Counted from the stretch's first letter, positions 1 through 6,162 are shown. The stretch is DNA of 7,397 nucleotides from Ruminococcaceae bacterium UBA6364 (GCA_002440045.1 DJRI01000150.1:1262-8658); one strand, 5' to 3'. Notes: generated from the letters alone by a model not told the origin. Program-made: numbers and translations.

Positions 1-184
1 TTACAAATTCGGCAGTCTGGCGCCAGCAACGAACGTCAATAAAATCTGCCTGACGCTCTTCGCCCTGTCTTACGAAAGAGCGGTCAACGGCAACGGTTAT
101 GCGAGTAACCGAAATGCCGGACTGAGTTTTGTTAAGCTCGGGGTCTGCGGTGAGCCTGCCCATAATAACTGCACAGTTTACCAT
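1..184 (-). CDS. ssb: Single-stranded DNA-binding protein SSB, N-terminal part (cut by window edge)
   Basis: Codes for the first 61 residues of a bacterial SSB, which coats single-stranded DNA during replication, repair and recombination. The N-terminus reads MVNCAVIMGRLTADPEL, followed by a GISVTRITVAVDR segment and a DFIDVRCWRQTAEFV segment. These match the first strands of the SSB OB fold, including the usual MGRLTxDPEL and the conserved tryptophan near residue 54. The remainder, including the acidic C-terminal tail, lies outside the window. The gene follows rpsF by 61 bp, as in the widespread rpsF-ssb-rpsR operon, so rpsR is expected next (inference). The ATG at 182-184 is the only in-frame start after an in-frame TGA at 230-232. 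It has no Shine-Dalgarno at normal distance: the nearest (AAAGG, 226-230) is about 41 nt upstream, with a hairpin between. Confidence 0.93.
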   Translation of the reverse strand, partial: MVNCAVIMGRLTADPELNKTQSGISVTRITVAVDRSFVRQGEERQADFIDVRCWRQTAEFV

Positions 185-185
185 T

Positions 186-233
186 TTAAAAGCGGAGTAC
201 GCAAGAAAGCCTTGCGGTACTTTTTCCTTTCAT
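186..233 (-). other. Possible 15-codon leader ORF abutting ssb
   Basis: An ATG at 231-233 opens a 15-codon frame (MKGKSTARLSCVLRF) whose TAA ends one base before the ssb ATG. This geometry would allow translational coupling by terminating ribosomes. It has no clear ribosome binding site of its own; only a weak AAGAAG near the rpsF stop lies upstream. The peptide resembles nothing I recognise. It may be chance, but it offers one explanation for how ssb is translated without a well-placed Shine-Dalgarno. Confidence 0.2.
196..221 (-). promoter_or_regulatory. Hairpin between ribosome binding site and ssb start codon
   Basis: In the transcript, AGTA-C-CGCAAG pairs with CTTGCG-TACT around a 5-nt GCUUU loop: a 10-bp stem with one bulged C. 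It sits between the AAAGG purine run (226-230) and the ssb ATG (182-184). If folded, it shortens the effective spacing from about 41 to about 15 nt. No U-run follows, so it is not a terminator. It may tune or gate ssb translation within the rpsF operon. The role is inferred; the pairing is directly visible. Confidence 0.5.
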
Positions 234-245
234 AGAATAAATTTC

Positions 246-527
246 TTACTTCTTGATAATAAGAGAACGAAGAACGCCGTCGGTGATTCTGAGAACACGG
301 TCAAGTTCCGCGGGGAATTCCGACTCGCACTGATGATTGTAGAGAACATAGTAGCCGTCTTCTTCGTCGTTGATGGGATACGCAAGTCTGCGCTTACCCC
401 ATTCGTCAACGCTGTCAACAGTTCCGTGAGCCTCCATCATTGCCTTGAATTTCTCGGCAAGCTCTTTTGCAGCCTCTTCACCCTTAGAGAGAGAATAAAC
501 TACAACGGTTTCGTAATTGAGTGACAT
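246..527 (-). CDS. rpsF: Small ribosomal subunit protein bS6
   Basis: 93-residue protein S6 of the 30S subunit, which binds 16S rRNA as a heterodimer with S18 on the platform. The sequence begins MSLNYETVVVYSLSK, close to the usual MxxYExxxIL start. It carries the central DEWGKRRLAYPIND segment (family signature W-G-x-R-x-L-A-Y-x-I), then GYYVLYN, and ends RITDGVLRSLIIKK, like the family's ITDxVLRxLIxK. The length is normal. The start chosen is the ATG at 525-527, with AAGGAGG at 536-542 and an 8-nt spacer. A GTG nine bases further upstream is in frame but overlaps the Shine-Dalgarno itself. It is first gene of the rpsF-ssb(-rpsR) unit and has its own promoter and a leader fitting the S6:S18 feedback motif. 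Confidence 0.97.
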   Translation of the reverse strand: MSLNYETVVVYSLSKGEEAAKELAEKFKAMMEAHGTVDSVDEWGKRRLAYPINDEEDGYYVLYNHQCESEFPAELDRVLRITDGVLRSLIIKK

Positions 528-535
528 CGTTTGCA

Positions 536-578
536 CCTCCTTCCGGACATATGGCCCTTATAAGATTTAAGGGCAAGG
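536..578 (-). promoter_or_regulatory. Candidate S6:S18 autoregulatory leader overlapping the rpsF ribosome binding site
   Basis: In the rpsF leader, CCTT (575-578) pairs with AAGG (539-542), which is also the 5' half of the AAGGAGG Shine-Dalgarno. Inside lies a second stem, CCCTTA (568-573) with TAAGGG (555-560), with a 7-nt loop. A single-stranded ATGTCCGG segment joins the two on the 3' side and holds a CCG at 544-546. Two stems, an asymmetric loop and a conserved CCG just upstream of rpsF are the known layout of the S6:S18-binding mRNA motif, which mimics the S18 site on 16S rRNA. Binding would be expected to stabilise the outer stem and hide the ribosome binding site. The match is by eye and was not scored against a covariance model. 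Confidence 0.75.
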
Positions 579-580
579 AA

Positions 581-608
581 TAATCGCTGTAAATACTTAC
601 AGCGATTA
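581..608 (-). promoter_or_regulatory. 12-bp perfect inverted repeat at the predicted 5' end of the rpsF mRNA
   Basis: TAATCGCTGTAA and its exact complement flank a 4-nt loop. The predicted start of the rpsF transcript, 6-8 nt past the -10 box, falls at about 604-607, so the mRNA would begin almost exactly at the base of this stem. A stem at the extreme 5' end is a known way to protect mRNA from 5'-end-dependent decay such as RNase J. Alternatively, the palindrome is a DNA operator straddling the start site. It has no trailing U-run on either strand, so it is not a terminator. Confidence 0.6.
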
Positions 609-611
609 CAC

Positions 612-640
612 ATTATAACAGTATTTTTCGTCTAAGTCAA
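612..640 (-). promoter_or_regulatory. rpsF operon promoter
   Basis: On the minus strand, TTGACT (635-640) and TATAAT (612-617) are separated by 17 bp. This is a near-consensus housekeeping (sigma-A-type) promoter with a perfect -10 box. Predicted initiation is near 604-607. It lies only 26 bp beyond the stop codon of the upstream hydrolase gene. Confidence 0.88.
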
Positions 641-665
641 GACTTTTCGGAATTTTTGAGATATA

Positions 666-2603
666 TTAAAGGTAACGAACAACGCCGAGTTTTTCCATTA
701 TGGCCATAAACAGGTCAACAAAGAAAGTAACAAGGTCATAAACGCCGTATTTTTTAAGCGCGTCGGTCGCGTTATCGCCCAAAATTCCGTCGGCGGGTGC
801 GGCGTATTCGCTGTCAACGAACGGCTCGTCAAAATTATAATCTGCGCGCTCGCCGTTCATAACGGTAAAGTCAAATACGCGTTTGCCGGTGGGGGTAACT
901 TTGTTGCCCTCGGTGTAATAGTCTATCTGAAGCTGAATAAACTTGCCGCTGACTTCGGGAAGCGTTCCTGTTACGGGAATCTCGATTTCTTCTTCGGGAC
1001 CTACCGAAACGAATGCAAGCGGTCTTGCAACAAGCTCTGCGCCCGTGATGTTGATGGCTGTTATTGTTATGGGGTATTCCTTAGAAAGGTTTTTAACAAC
1101 AAGCGTGTCGTGCTCTGCGCCGACAAATCCGTCTGCGTTGCCCTTAAAGTAGGCATAAACGGCGTTAGAACGGTTTGTTGAAACGTGGAACTGCGGATAT
1201 TCGGGTGAAGAATAAACGTCTGTTAAAGAGTCGGTAAGAAGAAGCGTAACGGCAAGCTCTCTTGTGTAGTCGTCAAGGAAGGTCATTCCGTGGAAGAGCT
1301 GGTCAACATACCATGTGTTTTCAGGGAGATAAGCCGTTGTGCCGTCAACCTCCATAGAGGGTGAAATGTGGTTGTGCGAAGCGTTTGTGCAGGTGGTTTT
1401 AAGACCTGAATAGCCGTCCGAGAAGCGCTTGCCGTAAGGCGCGCAAACAGCGCCTGTAGAGTCGTTTGTTGTGATGATTGCGTCTGAGTTTTCACAAAGA
1501 CCCGTAACGGAAGGGTTGCCCGTACCCGCAATTATCGAAACGTTCATACCGTATTTTTCGATGCAGTCTTTAAGAGCTTTGTCATAGTTTCTCATAATGT
1601 CGTGGTGAACAACATCGCTTTTTTCAATAATGCCGGCGTTCTTTTCGGGGTCAAGATATTTTGCTTTAAGAGCGTCGTAATACTCTTCGGGGATAAAGTC
1701 CCAAATGCTGCCGAAGTTACCGATAACCTCCATAACATAGGGAAGAATGCCTTCGATAACGTCGTTTAAGAAGCCCGTATTAAGAGCCGTCATAAGCCAT
1801 TTGTAATCGTTTTCAGAAACGAAGCCGTGCTCAAGGAAATAAACAAGGGTGTATGTGTCAAGCTTAACATTGCGCGAAACAATGTCATAAGCAAGCGCCG
1901 CGCCGCCCGCCGCGGGAACGGTCATAACTGCGTTTTTAACGTCTTTTTTGTAGCCGTAAAGCGAAAGATATGTTGCGGTTACCTGACCGCCGTGCGAAAC
2001 TGCGACAAGGTTAACCTTGTCTTTGCCGGAGTCCTTTTTGACCTCCTGAATAAAGCTGTCAAGTCTTGCGGCGCAGTCAAGCACGCTCATACGCCAGTCT
2101 TCTGTGAAGAAATAGCACTTTTCTTCGCCTATAAGAGAAGAAACCTCGGCGAAAAGCTCGGGCTCGCCTTTAAATTCGTTAAGACCGTTTTCGGTAAGAT
2201 ATGCCATATTGCAGTTTGCCGCTATGGGGTTTGCAATCTGAATGTTGTTTACGCTTGAGCCGTCGTCGTTGCAGCGAAGAACGCCCAAAAGGTCAACAAC
2301 CTCTTCGCCGACCGTCGCGCCGAGCTGCTGCCCGTTGCCGCCTGCCGTTGCGATAAGGCCTTTGCCGAGGTCAACGATTCTTTTAAGGATTCTTGATGTG
2401 ACCTCTTCCATACCGAAGTGCCAAACGCGCTCTGTGGAGCCGTCTTCTTTTACAAGGTCAAGCTCTGTGCCGCTGTAGCCCGGAATGAGGATTACGGGGT
2501 AATCGGTTAAAATGTCGTCATCCGTCACCGCCGACGCCGCAACGCTTAAAACGGAAAACAGCATAACGATTGAAAGAACAAGGGGAAGTATTTTTTTACT
2601 CAT
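666..2603 (-). CDS. Secreted LCAT-like alpha/beta hydrolase (putative lipase/acyltransferase)
   Basis: 645-residue exported protein. Residues 1-25 are a signal peptide: MSKK, a hydrophobic core, then an AASA/VT cleavage site. PVILIPGYSGTELDL (36-50) matches the first strand and oxyanion loop of the LCAT (lecithin:cholesterol acyltransferase)/lipase family. EDWRMS (168-173) corresponds to the family's YDWR segment. AVSHGGQ (201-207) is the nucleophile elbow, with Ser203. Likely partners are Asp381 in TTNDSTGAV, in the position of the family's GDGTVP, and His438 in DQLFHG; these two are assigned by position and are less certain. Residues about 500-585 look like a beta-sandwich, and 621-640 form a hydrophobic tail segment. 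No LPxTG anchor is present, so release or loose membrane association is likely. Substrate unknown; ester or lipid hydrolysis is inferred. The start is supported by AAGGAG seven bases upstream and a promoter at 2642-2670. Confidence 0.85.
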   Translation of the reverse strand: MSKKILPLVLSIVMLFSVLSVAASAVTDDDILTDYPVILIPGYSGTELDLVKEDGSTERVWHFGMEEVTSRILKRIVDLGKGLIATAGGNGQQLGATVGEEVVDLLGVLRCNDDGSSVNNIQIANPIAANCNMAYLTENGLNEFKGEPELFAEVSSLIGEEKCYFFTEDWRMSVLDCAARLDSFIQEVKKDSGKDKVNLVAVSHGGQVTATYLSLYGYKKDVKNAVMTVPAAGGAALAYDIVSRNVKLDTYTLVYFLEHGFVSENDYKWLMTALNTGFLNDVIEGILPYVMEVIGNFGSIWDFIPEEYYDALKAKYLDPEKNAGIIEKSDVVHHDIMRNYDKALKDCIEKYGMNVSIIAGTGNPSVTGLCENSDAIITTNDSTGAVCAPYGKRFSDGYSGLKTTCTNASHNHISPSMEVDGTTAYLPENTWYVDQLFHGMTFLDDYTRELAVTLLLTDSLTDVYSSPEYPQFHVSTNRSNAVYAYFKGNADGFVGAEHDTLVVKNLSKEYPITITAINITGAELVARPLAFVSVGPEEEIEIPVTGTLPEVSGKFIQLQIDYYTEGNKVTPTGKRVFDFTVMNGERADYNFDEPFVDSEYAAPADGILGDNATDALKKYGVYDLVTFFVDLFMAIMEKLGVVRYL

Positions 2604-2610
2604 TTTTTGC

Positions 2611-2617
2611 TCTCCTT
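2611..2617 (-). promoter_or_regulatory. Ribosome binding site of the hydrolase gene
   Basis: AAGGAGA on the minus strand ends 7 nt before the ATG at 2601-2603. It fixes the start so that translation begins at the signal peptide. Confidence 0.85.
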
Positions 2618-2641
2618 AAAAAAGTAATGTATACTGTTCTT

Positions 2642-2670
2642 ATTTTAAAGGAAACAGAGTGCTTTTTCAA
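2642..2670 (-). promoter_or_regulatory. Promoter of the secreted hydrolase gene
   Basis: TTGAAA (2665-2670) and TAAAAT (2642-2647) on the minus strand are separated by exactly 17 bp, each one mismatch from consensus. The predicted start is near 2635, giving a leader of about 32 nt with a good ribosome binding site. A TGTCGAA heptamer (2679-2685), identical to the core of a Spo0A box, lies 8 bp upstream of the -35 box. Confidence 0.75.
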
Positions 2671-2806
2671 GTAATATGTGTCGAAAATATTAACAAAAAA
2701 TCAACCTGTAATTTAGAAATTAGCTCAAAAATCCGTGCAAAACGCCGAAAAGCCTTGAAAAAGCGATAAAACATTATATAAAGCGCGTATTTTTCTTTTA
2801 AATTTC
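2671..2806. other. AT-rich spacer between divergent promoters
   Basis: 136 bp between the hydrolase and alaS promoters. I see no plausible gene in it, only short chance frames. The only notable words are the Spo0A-box-like TGTCGAA (2679-2685) and a minus-strand TATAAT (2773-2778) with a poor -35 partner. Otherwise it is A/T-rich upstream DNA that could serve as an UP-element-like region for alaS. Confidence 0.5.
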
Positions 2807-2835
2807 TTGACACGGCTTTTTTTTGAGAGTATACT
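2807..2835 (+). promoter_or_regulatory. alaS promoter
   Basis: A consensus TTGACA (2807-2812) and TATACT (2830-2835) with a 17-bp spacer. Transcription should begin near 2842, just ahead of the T-box stem I, which starts at 2854. It drives the T-box, alaS and the HIT gene. Confidence 0.9.
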
Positions 2836-2841
2836 GCAATG

Positions 2842-3074
2842 TGTAATATTTTTGGCTGTGAAGCGGAAATTTACATACAAATCGGCATCCAGAGAGGAAG
2901 CGGTCGCTGAAAGCTTCTTGCCGTGTGTGTATTTGCTGCCCGCCGAGCCTCGCTTTGAAAAAAGCGCGGAAGACTCCGTTATCGGTCATACGAGAGGTGT
3001 ATTTTGCACAAATCGGGTGGTACCGCGGCCAAAAGCCGTCCCGAAAATGCAGAGTGCGCTTTTATTTTTTTATT
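2842..3074 (+). ncRNA. T-box riboswitch (alanine) controlling alaS
   Basis: Senses uncharged tRNA-Ala and raises alaS expression when charging falls. Stem I runs 2854-2948. Its base pairs are GGCT/AGCC and GCGG/CCGC, with a kink-turn-like GTGA/CGA between them. Above these are TACATACA (2872-2879) with TGTGTGTA (2924-2931), then CGGCA/TGCCG. The conserved AGAGAG (2891-2896) and an apical GAAGC/GCTTC hairpin with loop GGTCGCTGAAA follow. The specifier loop holds GCT (2935-2937), an alanine codon. A stem III-like hairpin (2951-2966) precedes the hallmark GGGTGGTACCGCGG (3015-3028). The antiterminator pairs TCGGG/CCCGA and GCGGC/GCCGT around the TGGTACC bulge. TGGT complements the ACCA end of tRNA-Ala (discriminator A73), agreeing with the specifier. 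A U-rich run (3060-3074) follows. Confidence 0.96.
3031..3071 (+). terminator. Candidate T-box terminator (weak, non-canonical)
   Basis: The usual terminator strand complementary to the antiterminator's GTCCC is missing. The best local alternative pairs AAAAGC (3031-3036) with GCTTTT (3058-3063), followed by ATTTTTTTATT. This would break the upper antiterminator helix, as required for a switch, but it has only six base pairs, four of them A-U. A longer-range option pairs AAAAGCGC (2960-2967) with GCGCTTTT (3056-3063) and ACTC (2973-2976) with GAGT (3052-3055). The U-run supports transcriptional attenuation; which helix acts is unresolved. Confidence 0.4.
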
Positions 3075-3088
3075 AAGGATGGTTTTTT

Positions 3089-5728
3089 ATGGAATGGACA
3101 GGTCTTAACGAACTGAGAGAAAAATATCTTGAATTTTTTGAAAGCAAGGGGCATCTTCGTTTGCCCAGCTTTTCGCTTGTTCCGCAGGGCGACAAAAGCC
3201 TTCTTCTTATTAACGCGGGCATGGCGCCCATGAAAAAATATTTTACGGGCGAGCTTACCCCGCCGAGAAAAAGGGTCACAACGTGCCAAAAGTGCATAAG
3301 AACGCCCGATATAGAGCGCGTCGGCAAAACGGCGCGTCACGGCACGTATTTTGAAATGCTCGGCAACTTTTCGTTCGGCGACTATTTCAAAAAAGAAGTA
3401 ATTCCGTGGGCGTGGGAGTTTTGCACCGAGGTTATGAAAATGGACCCCGAAAGGCTCTATTGCAGCGTTTATCTTGACGATGACGAGGCTTATGACATTT
3501 GGACAAAAACCGTGGGCGTAAAACCCGACCACATGGTGCGCCTCGGCAAAGAAGATAACTTCTGGGAGCACGGCGAAGGTCCCTGCGGCCCCTGCTCCGA
3601 AATATATTATGACCGCGGCGAAGAGTACGGCTGCCACAAGCCCGACTGCAAGGTCGGCTGTGACTGCGACAGATACGTTGAGTTTTGGAACCTTGTTTTC
3701 ACGCAGTTTGAAAACGACGGCCACAACAACTACACACCCCTTTCGCACCCGAACATTGACACCGGCATGGGTCTTGAAAGACTTGCCTGCATTTGCCAGG
3801 GCGTAGACAACCTTTTTGAGGTTGACACAGTGCGCAATATAATGAAGCACATAATTAAAATTGCGGGCATCGAATATCACGAAAGCGAAAAGAGCGACGT
3901 TTCGCTTCGCGTAATAACAGACCATATCCGTTCAACAACGTTTATGATAGGCGACGGCGTTTTGCCGTCAAACGTCGGCAGAGGCTATGTTTTAAGACGT
4001 CTTTTAAGACGCGCCGCGCGCCACGGCAGACTTCTCGGCATTGAAGGGCCGTTCCTTTCGGAGGTCTGCAAGACGGTCATTAAAGAAAACGAAAGCGCAT
4101 ATCCCATGCTTCGCGAAAAAGAGGACTACATTGTAAATGTAATCGCCATGGAGGAAAAGAGCTTTTCAAAAACCATTGACAGCGGACTTGAAGTGCTGTC
4201 GCAGATGATAAAAAATTCCGACGGAAAGGTGCTTTCGGGCAAAGACGCGTTCAAGCTTCAGGACACATACGGCTTCCCCATTGACCTCACAAGAGAGATT
4301 CTTGAAGAAAGCTCAATGACCGTCAACGACGAAGAATTTGAAGAGCTTCTTAAAAATGCAAAGGATACAGCAAGAAAAGCAAGAAAAGATGCCGGCGCAG
4401 AAGCATGGAAAGGCTCGTCGCTCTCGTTTAAAGAGTGCGGCAAAACAGAATTTACGGGCTACAGCGGCACAAACTGCGAGGGCGAAGTTATCTGCATTGC
4501 AAAAGACGGTGAAAAGAGCGAGTTTGTCGGCGCGGATGAGGACGCTGTTCTTGTTCTTGACAAAACGTGTTTTTATGCCGAAAGCGGCGGTCAGGTAGGC
4601 GACACGGGAACAATAACGGTCGGCGCGAATGTATTTAAAGTAAACAACACAACAAAAACGCACGACGGAACGGTGCTTCATTACGGCACGCTCGTTTCGG
4701 GCGACGGCATAAAAATCGGCGACAGGGCAGAGCTTTCTGTTGACAGCGCGCGCCGCGAAGCAATCATGAGAAACCACACGGCGGCGCACCTTTTGCAGGC
4801 GGCCTTGCGCGAAAAGCTCGGCACACACGTTGAACAGGCGGGTCAGCTTGTAAACGAGCATGCGGTACGTTTTGACTTTTCGCATTTTGCACCGCTCACT
4901 TCGGAAGAGCTTTCTGCGGTTGAAAACAGAGTTAACGAAGTTATTATGAGCGCAATACCCGTTGTGACCGAAGAGATGAGCGTTGACGAAGCAAAAAAAC
5001 GCGGCGCAATGGCTCTTTTCGGCGAAAAATACGGCGATAAGGTAAGAGTTGTTTCGGCAGGCGATTTTTCAAAGGAGCTTTGCGGCGGCACGCACGTTAA
5101 AAACACGGGCGCTATAGGACTTTTCCGCATTGTTTCCGAAGCGTCGGTGGCTTCGGGCGTAAGAAGAATAGAGGGCGTTACGGGCTTCGGCGTTACGGAG
5201 TATATGAACAGCCGCGACAAGCTTCTTTTTGACGCGGCGGCGGCTTTGAAGCTTTCAAACGAAAAAGAGTTGCCCGTAAAAGCTCAGGCGCTCAGTGCCG
5301 AGATGAAATCGCTTGAAAAAGAAAACGCAGAGCTTAAAGCCGAAATTGCGGGAAGCAAGGCGGCTTCGGTATTTGAAAATGCCGTAACGGTTAAAGGCGT
5401 AAGGGTCCTCAGCGCAGACCTCGGCGAGGCGGGCGCTCAGGAAATCCGCTCTATGCTCGATTCGGTTAAAGACAAGGGCAGCGACATTATCGCCGTGTTT
5501 GCGGGCAAACAGTCCGACAAGGGCACATGCTCTTTCGGCTGCTATTGCGCACCCGACGCAATAAAGCTCGGCGCGCATGCGGGCAACATAGTCCGCGAGG
5601 TAGCGTCCGTCGCGGGCGGTTCGGGCGGCGGAAAGCCCGACTCTGCCATGGCAGGCGGCAAAGACCCCTCAAAAATTCAGGCGGCGCTTTCGGCGGTTAC
5701 AGGTATAGTAGAATCAAAGCTTAAATAA
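3089..5728 (+). CDS. alaS: Alanyl-tRNA synthetase
   Basis: 879-residue cytosolic class II synthetase that charges tRNA-Ala, with the usual full length. The catalytic domain starts LREKYLEFFESKGH (9-22). It contains the motif 2 region around TTCQKCIRTPDIERVGKT and GTYFEMLGNFSFGDYF (64-100), then GPCGPCSEIYYDRG (164-177) and a Cys-rich CHKPDCKVGCDCD segment (182-194). Motif 3 is GRGYVLRRLLRRAARHG (297-313). The editing domain, which removes mischarged Ser and Gly, has HTAAH (563-567) and CGGTH (665-669), supplying the four zinc ligands. A coiled-coil-like stretch (about 725-760) leads to the C-Ala/DHHA1 domain with GGSGGGKPDSAMAGG (843-857). No key residue is missing. The start is supported by AAGGA (3075-3079), 9 nt upstream. 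Expression is under the alanine T-box. Confidence 0.98.
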   Translation: MEWTGLNELREKYLEFFESKGHLRLPSFSLVPQGDKSLLLINAGMAPMKKYFTGELTPPRKRVTTCQKCIRTPDIERVGKTARHGTYFEMLGNFSFGDYFKKEVIPWAWEFCTEVMKMDPERLYCSVYLDDDEAYDIWTKTVGVKPDHMVRLGKEDNFWEHGEGPCGPCSEIYYDRGEEYGCHKPDCKVGCDCDRYVEFWNLVFTQFENDGHNNYTPLSHPNIDTGMGLERLACICQGVDNLFEVDTVRNIMKHIIKIAGIEYHESEKSDVSLRVITDHIRSTTFMIGDGVLPSNVGRGYVLRRLLRRAARHGRLLGIEGPFLSEVCKTVIKENESAYPMLREKEDYIVNVIAMEEKSFSKTIDSGLEVLSQMIKNSDGKVLSGKDAFKLQDTYGFPIDLTREILEESSMTVNDEEFEELLKNAKDTARKARKDAGAEAWKGSSLSFKECGKTEFTGYSGTNCEGEVICIAKDGEKSEFVGADEDAVLVLDKTCFYAESGGQVGDTGTITVGANVFKVNNTTKTHDGTVLHYGTLVSGDGIKIGDRAELSVDSARREAIMRNHTAAHLLQAALREKLGTHVEQAGQLVNEHAVRFDFSHFAPLTSEELSAVENRVNEVIMSAIPVVTEEMSVDEAKKRGAMALFGEKYGDKVRVVSAGDFSKELCGGTHVKNTGAIGLFRIVSEASVASGVRRIEGVTGFGVTEYMNSRDKLLFDAAAALKLSNEKELPVKAQALSAEMKSLEKENAELKAEIAGSKAASVFENAVTVKGVRVLSADLGEAGAQEIRSMLDSVKDKGSDIIAVFAGKQSDKGTCSFGCYCAPDAIKLGAHAGNIVREVASVAGGSGGGKPDSAMAGGKDPSKIQAALSAVTGIVESKLK

Positions 5729-5742
5729 ACTCACGGCGAAAA

Positions 5743-5748
5743 GGGAGG
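5743..5748 (+). promoter_or_regulatory. Ribosome binding site of the HIT gene
   Basis: GGGAGG with a 7-nt spacer to the ATG at 5756-5758, inside the 27-bp alaS-HIT gap. The strong site and lack of a terminator in the gap indicate cotranscription with alaS. Confidence 0.85.
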
Positions 5749-5755
5749 ATTTATT

Positions 5756-6094
5756 ATGGACTGCATTTTTTGCAAAATAGCAAACGGTGAAATACCTTCA
5801 AAAAAAGTGTACGAGGATGAAAGCGTGGTTGCGTTTTATGACCTTGACCCGCAAGCCCCGACGCATATTCTTGTAATTCCCAAAGAGCACATAGCTTCGG
5901 CGGCTGAAATAACCCCCGAAAACAGCGCGGTTGTCGCACATATTTTTGAAGTAATTGCAAAGCTTTCAAAAGAGCTTGATATGAAAGACGGCTTTCGTGT
6001 TGTTTCAAACTGCGGCGAAAGCGCAGGCCAAAGCGTAAAGCATCTTCATTTTCACGTTATGTCGGGCAGAGCGTTCACCTGGCCCGCGGGCTGA
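5756..6094 (+). CDS. HIT-family (Hint-type) nucleotide hydrolase
   Basis: 112-residue histidine-triad protein, full length for the bacterial Hint/PKCI branch. It begins MDCIFCKIANGEIPS, the family's CIFCxIxxGEIP start; the C3xxC6 pair is often zinc-binding. It contains FYDLDPQAPTHILVIPKEH (27-45) and the catalytic triad motif HLHFHVM (96-102), and ends FTWPAG, like the family's WPPG. Hint proteins hydrolyse purine-nucleoside phosphoramidates and aminoacyl-adenylate-type AMP conjugates through a histidine-AMP intermediate; the in vivo substrate in bacteria is usually unknown. Being 27 bp behind alaS and before a shared terminator, it should respond to the alanine T-box. A role in clearing released aminoacyl-AMP is possible but is inference. 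Confidence 0.95.
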   Translation: MDCIFCKIANGEIPSKKVYEDESVVAFYDLDPQAPTHILVIPKEHIASAAEITPENSAVVAHIFEVIAKLSKELDMKDGFRVVSNCGESAGQSVKHLHFHVMSGRAFTWPAG

Positions 6095-6118
6095 TATAAA
6101 TAATTAATACAACCCGAA

Positions 6119-6153
6119 AACGGACTGTTCGTAAAGAGCGGTCCGTTGTTTTT
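6119..6153 (+). terminator. Intrinsic terminator of the alaS-HIT operon
   Basis: AACGGACTGTTC (6119-6130) pairs over 12 bp, including two G-U pairs, with GAGCGGTCCGTT (6136-6147) around a GTAAA loop. GTTTTT follows. It lies 24 bp after the HIT stop codon and ends 10 bp before the -35 box of the next gene, separating the two units. Confidence 0.93.
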
Positions 6154-6162
6154 GTGAACTTA

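Noticed and set aside
534..536. Upstream GTG as an rpsF start
   Set aside because: The GTG is part of the AAGGAGGTG ribosome binding site. The ATG at 525-527 has correct spacing and gives the standard S6 N-terminus.
581..608. Inverted repeat as a terminator for the hydrolase transcript
   Set aside because: No U-run follows on either strand, and the predicted rpsF transcription start lies at its edge.
1827..2478. Plus-strand frames of 143 and 78 codons inside the hydrolase gene
   Set aside because: They are reverse-strand shadows of the well-supported hydrolase, with no family resemblance and no start signals.
2773..2801. Second minus-strand promoter (TATAAT at 2773-2778)
   Set aside because: The -10 word is perfect, but the -35 partner is only TTAAAA. 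It would give a leader over 160 nt long, while a better promoter lies close to the gene.
3075..3082. T-box acting by hiding the alaS ribosome binding site
   Set aside because: The only complementary word upstream (CATCC, 2886-2890) is buried in stem I. A long U-run before the ribosome binding site fits transcriptional control better.
3062..3925. 287-codon open frame antisense to the start of alaS
   Set aside because: It lies opposite a certain AlaRS coding region and over the T-box 3' end. Its composition (valine- and phenylalanine-rich, low complexity) is typical of the reverse strand of a GC-biased gene, and it has no ribosome binding site or recognisable domain.
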